Below, piece by piece: positions 1-5,482 of a stretch of DNA of 7,567 nt; positions within the stretch are counted from its first letter, which is position 1, and each line of letters begins with the position of its first letter. The position numbers and the translations under genes are program-made. The DNA is from Flavobacteriia bacterium (GTDB lineage: Bacteria > Bacteroidota > Bacteroidia > Flavobacteriales > Flavobacteriaceae), in the NCBI GenBank assembly GCA_003973375.1, contig QNYL01000060.1, positions 1-7,567 on the forward strand, written 5' to 3'. The notes under the pieces were generated by a model, which saw only the letters and a list, made by a program, of their open reading frames with translations, made no database searches and was not told where the DNA came from.

Positions 1-1295
1 ACCCATTTTTCCATCCTTTCCCCATTGATCATTTTATCCTGAGGATTGATTCGCATAGCCACATCCATAAATTCCTTGTCTAAAAAAGGAACACGTCCTT
101 CAATTCCCCATGCTGCCAGCGATTTATTGGCACGCAAACAATCGTACATATGTAATTTTTCCAGTTTTCGTACGGTTTCTTTATGGAATTCCTCTGCATT
201 TGGCGCTTTATGAAAATATAAATAACCTCCGAAAAGTTCATCGGCACCTTCACCGGAAAGTACCATTTTAATACCCATAGCCTTGATCGCTCTTGCCATC
301 AGATACATTGGTGTTGATGCCCTGATGGTTGTTATATCATAAGTTTCCAGATTGTAGATCACATCTCTGATGGCATCCAGCCCCTCCTGAATGGTAAATT
401 TTATTTCGTGATGCACTGTCCCAATATGATCGGCCACTTTTTGTGCTGCAGCAAGATCCGGCGAACCTTCCAGTCCTACTGAGAACGAGTGCAATTGCGG
501 CCACCAGGCCTCCTGCATATCACCGGATTCTATTCTTTTTTCAGCGTATTTTTTTGCTATGGCAGAGGTTACGGAAGAATCGAGTCCTCCCGATAATAAA
601 ACACCGTAAGGCACATCACTCATCAACTGACGGTGAACCGCAGCCTCAAGTGCATCGCGCACCTCATCAATACTGGTCTGGTTCTCTTTTACAGCTTCAT
701 AATCGGTCCACTCACGCTTATACCATTGGGTAAGTTTCCCTGTGGAACTTGTATAATAATGTCCGGGAGGGAAAAGCTCTATCTTGGTACAGGTTCCTTC
801 CAAAGCCTTGAGCTCAGAGGCCACGTAAAAAGTACCATTTTCATCCCAGCCCATATAAAGCGGTATTACCCCTATATGATCACGGGCTACAAAATATTCA
901 TCCTTATCGGCATCGTAAAGTGCAAAACCGAAGATCCCGTTCATTTCATCTAAAAAATCAGTTCCCTTTTCCTTATAAAGCGGGATGATCACTTCACAAT
1001 CCGACAGGGTCTGGAAATTGTATTTTCCCGCAAATTGTTCCCGTAATTCCAGGTGGTTATAGATCTCTCCATTGGCAGCCAGAACAATCTTTTTATCTTC
1101 ACTGTATAAAGGCTGTTTTCCGGAGGTCGGATCAACAATCGCAAGTCGTTCATGAGCCAGAATGGCCTTATCATCATTGTAAATTCCACTCCAGTCCGGT
1201 CCGCGATGACGGATCTTTTTAGACATTTCCAGTATTTTAGGTCGTAAAACCTCTGTTTTTTGTTTTAAATCGAAGGCGCAAACAATTCCACACAT
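1..1295 (-). CDS. asnB: Asparagine synthase B, glutamine-hydrolysing (C-terminus cut by window edge)
   Basis: Cytosolic enzyme that makes asparagine from aspartate, ATP and glutamine. I translated it by hand: 431 codons are visible and about 125 C-terminal residues lie beyond position 1, judging from the usual length of about 555. It starts MCGIVCAFD, so Cys2 is in place as the N-terminal glutaminase nucleophile once Met is removed. The class II amidotransferase domain covers roughly residues 2-200, with RHRGPDWSG (29-37), HERLAIVD (48-55, Arg50), NGEIYN (75-80) and SDCE (98-101). The synthetase domain has the PP-loop SGGLDSS (235-241), a WWPQLHSF stretch and SGEGADE (347-353). The visible part ends in NPQDKM, as in E. 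coli AsnB. The ATG at 1295 is fixed by Cys2; the bases before it are A-rich with no Shine-Dalgarno sequence. It lies 216 bases after the epimerase gene and probably has its own promoter. Amidotransferases of this fold also modify sugars in glycan clusters, but the full match to AsnB motifs favours the amino-acid enzyme. Confidence 0.96.
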   Translation of the reverse strand, partial: MCGIVCAFDLKQKTEVLRPKILEMSKKIRHRGPDWSGIYNDDKAILAHERLAIVDPTSGKQPLYSEDKKIVLAANGEIYNHLELREQFAGKYNFQTLSDCEVIIPLYKEKGTDFLDEMNGIFGFALYDADKDEYFVARDHIGVIPLYMGWDENGTFYVASELKALEGTCTKIELFPPGHYYTSSTGKLTQWYKREWTDYEAVKENQTSIDEVRDALEAAVHRQLMSDVPYGVLLSGGLDSSVTSAIAKKYAEKRIESGDMQEAWWPQLHSFSVGLEGSPDLAAAQKVADHIGTVHHEIKFTIQEGLDAIRDVIYNLETYDITTIRASTPMYLMARAIKAMGIKMVLSGEGADELFGGYLYFHKAPNAEEFHKETVRKLEKLHMYDCLRANKSLAAWGIEGRVPFLDKEFMDVAMRINPQDKMINGERMEKW

Positions 1296-1511
1296 ATCTT
1301 TTCTTGTTTTATTTTATTATCAAATACGGGGCAAATATGATATTACGATTCTGATTTATAAACATAAATATCAATAATGCTTTTAATTTATTACTTTTAT
1401 CTGAATAATACTACTATTTTGTAAGTAAAATTTTAATTTAACTAATACTGGGATTTACAAATGAAAATTAAGACCGTTGCAATACTCTTTTGAATTATAA
1501 AATAAAGGCAA
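1296..1511. other. AT-rich intergenic gap between epimerase gene and asnB
   Basis: This is the only real gap in the window. By hand count it has 45 G/C in 216 bases (about 21%). It probably carries the end of the glycan operon transcript and the asnB promoter. No stem with a T-run convincing enough for an intrinsic terminator is visible. On the minus strand, CATATTTG (1339-1332) differs at one position from the Bacteroidota -7 consensus TAnnTTTG and lies 37 bases before the asnB ATG, but no good -33 TTG is found at the expected distance, so I do not call a promoter. On the plus strand, TTTTAATTTA occurs at 1381-1390 and 1431-1440, and TAATACT at 1406-1412 and 1443-1449. TAAAATTTTA at 1426-1435 is a perfect palindrome. 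At this composition these repeats may be chance. Confidence 0.6.
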
Positions 1512-2594
1512 TTATTTAATTATCTTTTTGATCTCCTTATAGATCGTCTGTCCCACTTTTTTACCGTAAAGATTGATATTAAAATCGGTAATACTGTTAC
1601 TATACCTGTCAAAAGCACTGAGCATCTTTTCTTTATCACTTCCGGTAATCGTTGCAAATCCATGTTCCACCAGCTCCACCCATTCGGTTTCATCTCTTAC
1701 AATAATACAGTGCTTCTGGTTAAAAAAAGCTTCTTTTTGCAGTCCTCCGCTATCGGTAACCACCATCTTACAATTTTTAAGCAACTCCAGCATATCAAAA
1801 TAACCTACCGGATCGATCATGGTAAAATCATATTCTAGACCATTGTTTTCCAGTATTTTTCTTGTTCTGGGATGCAGAGGCAGAACCACCTGAACTTCTT
1901 TGGAGATCTCTTCAAGCCCCTCAAAAATAGATCTTAATTTTTCAAGATCATCGGTATTTTCCTGACGATGAATGGTTGCCAGTAAAAAAGCATGCTTTCT
2001 AAGACTGAGTCTTTGTATGATATCCGATCTTTTCGCAGAGATCTTTCCATAGAATTCTACGGCATCTTTCATGATATCCCCTGTTTTAACCACTTTGGTA
2101 TCAATGTTCTTATACCCTTCCTTTTTCAGGTTTTGCAGGGCTGAATCTGTAGGACAGATCAAAAGATCAGAAATCCTGTCGGTAAGGATCCTGTTGATCT
2201 CTTCAGGCATTTTCATATTATAAGAACGCAAACCCGCCTCAACATGTATCACTTTGATATCCAGCTTTTTTGCGGCCAGAGCACCGGCAATAGTAGAATT
2301 AGTATCCCCGTAAATTACTACGGCATCGGGTTTTTCATCCAGCAGTACCTTTTCTATCTTTTCCAGCATTTGTCCGGTCATAGCACCATGCCCCAGGCCA
2401 TTGATATTCAGATTGTATTTAGGTTCAGGGATCTCCATTTCGGTAAAAAAAGTCTCACTCATATTCACATCATAATGCTGACCCGTATGCACAATAACCT
2501 CTTCAATTTCATCTTTTTCTGATATAATTCTGCTAAGAACAGCTGCTTTAACAAACTGAGGTCTTGCCCCCAAAATGGTTACAATTTTTTTCAT
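1512..2594 (-). CDS. wecB: Non-hydrolysing UDP-N-acetylhexosamine 2-epimerase (WecB/WbpI family)
   Basis: Cytosolic GT-B-fold epimerase that inverts C2 of a UDP-HexNAc sugar, classically UDP-GlcNAc to UDP-ManNAc, for surface glycan synthesis. It has 360 residues, close to the usual 360-380. Visible motifs are GARPQFVKAA (9-18), YGDTNST with Asp97, HVEAGLR with Glu119, MPEEINR with Glu131/132, ATIHRQEN with His209, LPLHPRTR (238-245), and DSGGLQKEA (281-289) at the UDP-binding site. These cover the catalytic acidic residues and histidine known from E. coli WecB. Several stretches (HTGQHYD, HPRTR, DPVGYFDM, TEWVELVE) differ from E. coli WecB and, from memory, match the WbpI type, which acts on UDP-2,3-diacetamido-glucuronate. 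The family is therefore certain and the substrate is not. The ATG shares the ATGA overlap 2591-2594 with the preceding glycosyltransferase, which suggests translational coupling. The stop is followed by the 216-base gap, so this is the last gene of the cluster. Confidence 0.93.
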   Translation of the reverse strand: MKKIVTILGARPQFVKAAVLSRIISEKDEIEEVIVHTGQHYDVNMSETFFTEMEIPEPKYNLNINGLGHGAMTGQMLEKIEKVLLDEKPDAVVIYGDTNSTIAGALAAKKLDIKVIHVEAGLRSYNMKMPEEINRILTDRISDLLICPTDSALQNLKKEGYKNIDTKVVKTGDIMKDAVEFYGKISAKRSDIIQRLSLRKHAFLLATIHRQENTDDLEKLRSIFEGLEEISKEVQVVLPLHPRTRKILENNGLEYDFTMIDPVGYFDMLELLKNCKMVVTDSGGLQKEAFFNQKHCIIVRDETEWVELVEHGFATITGSDKEKMLSAFDRYSNSITDFNINLYGKKVGQTIYKEIKKIIK

Positions 2595-3865
2595 TTCGTT
2601 CTTTTAATTATTTCCGACAGTTTTTTAGTCAGATTTCTTCTGTGATATTGCTCGATATTATCTGATCTGATATTCAGGTTATTATTTTTATAAAGCAAAT
2701 AATATTCTTTTATTGTTTTTTTAAGTTTTTCCCAGTCTTTAAAACCAATCACTTTACCCGATTGTGTTTTCTCAATGATCGCTGCCAGATCCCCGTCTTC
2801 AGGTGCCAATGCCAAAATAGGCCGTCCGGCCTGCAAATATTCAAATATTTTTCCGGTTATAATTCCTTTTGCAGAAGGAACCTGATTTACAGAGAGCAAA
2901 AGAATCTGCGAAGACCTTTGATAAGCCATCACTTTTTGATGCGGAACATAATCAATAAATTGAACAAAGCCAGAAAGATACCTTTTTTCGATACTTTTCT
3001 TAACCCCTTCAGCCACTTTACCAATTAAATTCACCTGAAGATCTTCCTTAAAGCCCTTCACTTCTGTATTCATCTCATTCAGAACTTCCCAGAGAATTTC
3101 CGGATCTCTGTCGGCATTCATCATTCCCACATGTGTCAGGCTAAACTTTTTATTCAATTTAACTTTGATCGTTTTTTCAGAAGTATCAAAACCATTGGAA
3201 ATCACATAAGTATTCTTATTAAACTTTTTATAATTTTCCTGCATGGTCTTCCCAACCACAAGAATCGCATCAGCTCCTCTCAAGACTTTCTCTTCCAGTT
3301 CTTTGTGTTTCTTTTTTGATCTTTCCGTTAGGGGCAACTGATGAAAATAATCTATATCTGTCCAGGGATCCCTGAAATCAGCGATCCATTTTAACTTTAA
3401 AGCTTCTTTTAACTGAAGTCCGATAAGATGTGTACTGTGTGGCGGACCTGTTGTGATGATCAGATCGACAGGATGTTCATTCAGATAATTTGTAAGTGTT
3501 TCCACCGAAGGTTTTATCCAGAATTTTCTTGCATCCGGTATAAAAAAATTAGCCCGGATATAATGAAGCTGTCTTTCAAAAAAAGACGGCTTTGGATTTA
3601 AAAATCCGGCGCTGGTATGTTGTTGTTTACTCTTAAATTTAGAAAGTAATTGATTGGGTTCCCAAATGCTTTGCTTTAAAACTTCAACCCCTTCGGGAAT
3701 TTCATCAGCGAGACTCTCGTCCGTAATAGCATAATCAGGATCTTTTACCGTGAATACCACCGGTTCAATGCCAAAATCACGTAAGTATTTTACAAATTTC
3801 ATCCAGCGTTGTACACCACTCCCCCCTGATGGAGGCCAATAATATGTTATAATTAAAACTTTCAA
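2591..3865 (-). CDS. GT4-type glycosyltransferase (GT-B fold), TTG start
   Basis: Predicted cytosolic or membrane-associated transferase that moves a sugar from a nucleotide donor to a growing glycan; donor and acceptor are unknown. The product has 424 residues. The N-terminal acceptor domain begins KVLIITYYWPP with the glycine loop GGSGVQR (14-20), and continues with TTGPPHSTH (139-147 approx.) and DFRDPWTD (163-170). The linker has SNGFD (223-227). The C-terminal donor domain carries THVGMM (244-249), FIDYVPH (303-309) and KIFEYLQAGRP (339-349), where Glu342 takes the place of the second Glu of the GT4 E-x7-E motif; the first position is Gly334. No membrane helix is evident. The start is set by the family N-terminus: the codon before the KVLII strand is TTG, directly after an in-frame TAG, and the next internal Met (22) would remove the first strand and glycine loop. 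The gene overlaps the epimerase start by 4 bases. Confidence 0.88.
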   Translation of the reverse strand: MKVLIITYYWPPSGGSGVQRWMKFVKYLRDFGIEPVVFTVKDPDYAITDESLADEIPEGVEVLKQSIWEPNQLLSKFKSKQQHTSAGFLNPKPSFFERQLHYIRANFFIPDARKFWIKPSVETLTNYLNEHPVDLIITTGPPHSTHLIGLQLKEALKLKWIADFRDPWTDIDYFHQLPLTERSKKKHKELEEKVLRGADAILVVGKTMQENYKKFNKNTYVISNGFDTSEKTIKVKLNKKFSLTHVGMMNADRDPEILWEVLNEMNTEVKGFKEDLQVNLIGKVAEGVKKSIEKRYLSGFVQFIDYVPHQKVMAYQRSSQILLLSVNQVPSAKGIITGKIFEYLQAGRPILALAPEDGDLAAIIEKTQSGKVIGFKDWEKLKKTIKEYYLLYKNNNLNIRSDNIEQYHRRNLTKKLSEIIKRTK

Positions 3866-3868
3866 CTA
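3863..3868 (-). other. Back-to-back TAG stop and TTG start, same frame
   Basis: On the minus strand the sequence reads CTG GAT TAG TTG AAA GTT. TAG ends the 133-residue membrane protein, and TTG is the only plausible initiation codon for the next glycosyltransferase. There are no spacer bases and the frame is unchanged. There is no Shine-Dalgarno-like purine core upstream, only A-rich sequence, so re-initiation by the terminating ribosome is the likely mode of translation. Rare amber readthrough would give one in-frame polypeptide of both products; nothing in the sequence shows that this happens. Confidence 0.75.
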
Positions 3869-4267
3869 ATCCAGTTTATTCTTTATTTTTGATTCTTTTA
3901 CAATCCTTTGTAATTCTAACATATCTTGTGGATACTTTATAAAAGGTAAGTTCCGTATTTTTCCATTTTTCAACTTTAAAAAATATCTTTTTGTAAAATA
4001 TTTTTTACTGTATAAATAATTAATTTCATCAACAGGAATAATTTTTTTTACCGATCTGGTAAAAGTAAAAATTAGTCCTAATAAATTTACAATCCCAAGC
4101 CCAACAGTAATCATATCTATCTGAATATTTGCTAAATAATTATTATACAGTTTAAAAATAGAACTGACTAAATTGATAATAAAAACGGCTTTCAAAATAT
4201 TAAAAAACATCTTTAAATCATCATTAATGATCAAAGCATTCAAATCTTTATCATACTGAATTTTCAT
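3866..4267 (-). CDS. Small two-helix membrane protein of unknown function
   Basis: I do not recognise this 133-residue protein as a named family. Residues 1-18 are polar. Two hydrophobic segments follow at about 20-42 and 52-70, separated by a short polar loop (YNNYLANIQ). The C-terminal part of about 60 residues is lysine-rich: it alternates like beta strands (IIPVDEINYLY, RYFLKLKNGKIRNLPF) and ends in a probable helix (QDMLELQRIVKE). A hairpin of two helices followed by strands and a closing helix resembles small bacterial PH-like membrane proteins, but this is only a shape argument. Positive residues after helix 2 (RSVKK) place the C-terminal part in the cytoplasm. The ATG overlaps the stop of the upstream glycosyltransferase as ATGA (4264-4267), and its own TAG abuts the next start, so it is very probably translated. 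Base composition is extreme: 81 G/C in the 360 bases 3901-4260. Confidence 0.8.
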   Translation of the reverse strand: MKIQYDKDLNALIINDDLKMFFNILKAVFIINLVSSIFKLYNNYLANIQIDMITVGLGIVNLLGLIFTFTRSVKKIIPVDEINYLYSKKYFTKRYFLKLKNGKIRNLPFIKYPQDMLELQRIVKESKIKNKLD

Positions 4268-5472
4268 ACTTTATGAGAATTATTTGTTTCAAAATTATAA
4301 TAAATTTCAACCAGACTATCCGATACCTTTTCCCATACAAATTCTTCCCCGATAAATCTTTTACCGTTTTCTCCCAGCTCTTTTCTCAACTCAGGATCTT
4401 TATACAACAGCATTATTTTCTCAGCCAGATCTTTCGCGTCTTTTTCTTTATGAACCAATCCGCTTTTGGTCTCTTCAACAAGCTTTTTCTGCGCCAAAGC
4501 ATCACTTACCACCACCGGTTTTGCAAAGCTCATATACTGAAAAACCTTATTGGCATAGGCAACATCATGCTGGGCGCTTCGGTATAAAGGCGAAATACAA
4601 ATATCACTTGCAGTAATATAAGAAGGAAATAAAGAAACATCCTGCCAGCCTTCAAAAACCACAAATTCCTCCAGTTCCAGCTCCTTTACTTTTGCTTTTA
4701 AAACATCATCCGTTGTGCTTTCTCCTACAATGATCAGTTTTAGATGTTTTATCCTGGTTTTCAAAATATTAACTGCTTCAATAGCGGTTAAAAGACCTCG
4801 TCTGAGAGCGGTATCTCCCAGATAAAGAATTGTGAAATTCTTCCAGAATCTTTCGGTAATATCTTCATCGATCACGGCATTTTCATAAAAAGATCTTCTC
4901 ACGGTATTCGGAACCAAAACAATCTTATCTCGATCAATACCCGTACGATCAATCACTTCTTCGATAAATTCATTGGAAACTGTAATCACTTTATCTGACT
5001 TTTCTATAAATTCCTCTTCTTTTTCCTTCCATTTTTGAGGAGAGATTAATTGTTTCCCGGGAAATTTCTGCAAATGCGGATAATCTTTCATCACTTCCGG
5101 CATATTGTCATGCAAATCGAGAACTACTGGTAGCTGTAATTTTTTATTGGCTTTGAATACCGCCTCAGCAATACGAATATCGTGAATATGAATCGCATCA
5201 ATTTTATTTACATTTAAAAAATCGAGGATCTTTTTATACATTTTACCGGTATATAAAGGAAAAGTATAAGCCAAAGCTGAAAGCTTATATTCTAAAGTGC
5301 CGGAAGAATACCTTCTGACTTGAATTTTTTCGATCACTTCCTTTTCGGGCTCATCGTGATATTTTAAACAAAATAAAAATACTTCAAAGCCTGCATCGAT
5401 CAAAGCAAGTGCCTCATTCTCTACCCTGGGATCAGGAGGAAAGGTTTTGTCTAAGATCATTCCAATTCGCAT
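4264..5472 (-). CDS. GT4-type glycosyltransferase (GT-B fold)
   Basis: Predicted nucleotide-sugar glycosyltransferase of glycan assembly on the cytoplasmic face; specificity is unknown. With the start at 5472 it has 402 residues. The N-terminal domain opens MRIGMILDKTFPPDPRVENEA, followed by HIHD (95-98), LDLHDNMPE (118-126) and ITVSNEF (163-169). The donor domain has VPNT (187-190), LYLGDTALRRGL (216-227), VFEGW (272-276) and NKVFQYMSFAKPVVVSD (308-324). In the last motif Gln312 sits where most GT4 enzymes have the second Glu of E-x7-E, and Ala317 replaces the usual Gly. An upstream in-frame TTG at 5523 would add 17 residues and overlap the yfhO end; the ATG at 5472 fits the family N-terminus and leaves a clean 10-base gap after the yfhO stop. 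The stop overlaps the start of the small membrane protein gene (ATGA). Confidence 0.9.
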   Translation of the reverse strand: MRIGMILDKTFPPDPRVENEALALIDAGFEVFLFCLKYHDEPEKEVIEKIQVRRYSSGTLEYKLSALAYTFPLYTGKMYKKILDFLNVNKIDAIHIHDIRIAEAVFKANKKLQLPVVLDLHDNMPEVMKDYPHLQKFPGKQLISPQKWKEKEEEFIEKSDKVITVSNEFIEEVIDRTGIDRDKIVLVPNTVRRSFYENAVIDEDITERFWKNFTILYLGDTALRRGLLTAIEAVNILKTRIKHLKLIIVGESTTDDVLKAKVKELELEEFVVFEGWQDVSLFPSYITASDICISPLYRSAQHDVAYANKVFQYMSFAKPVVVSDALAQKKLVEETKSGLVHKEKDAKDLAEKIMLLYKDPELRKELGENGKRFIGEEFVWEKVSDSLVEIYYNFETNNSHKV

Positions 5473-5482
5473 AAACAGGCGC

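Noticed and set aside
443..953. Two overlapping plus-strand open frames (443-733 and 633-953)
   Set aside because: They lie antisense within asnB, whose frame is continuous and motif-complete; the translations show no recognisable domain.
989..1189. Minus-strand open frame of 66 codons
   Set aside because: It is a shifted-frame shadow of the AsnB glutaminase domain, which reads correctly through this region in its own frame.
1..1295. AsnB-like enzyme as a sugar amidotransferase of the glycan cluster
   Set aside because: All visible motifs follow the true E. coli-type AsnB, including WWPQLHSF and NPQDKM, and a 216-base gap separates it from the cluster.
1461..1500. Possible intrinsic terminator after the epimerase gene (AAGA...TCTT with nearby T-run)
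   Set aside because: Only four base pairs, AT-rich, with a poor loop; too weak to call.
4273..4587. Plus-strand open frame of 104 codons
   Set aside because: Antisense to the C-terminal half of the 402-residue glycosyltransferase; no independent support. The same applies to 1573-1803, 2244-2522, 2762-3028, 3131-3319, 5447-5641, 5775-6065, 6101-6307 and 6327-6677.
2591..5472. The two GT4 genes as a recent tandem duplication
   Set aside because: Their N-terminal loops, linkers and donor motifs differ clearly (GGSGVQR versus FPPDPRVENE, FEYLQAGRP versus FQYMSFAKP).
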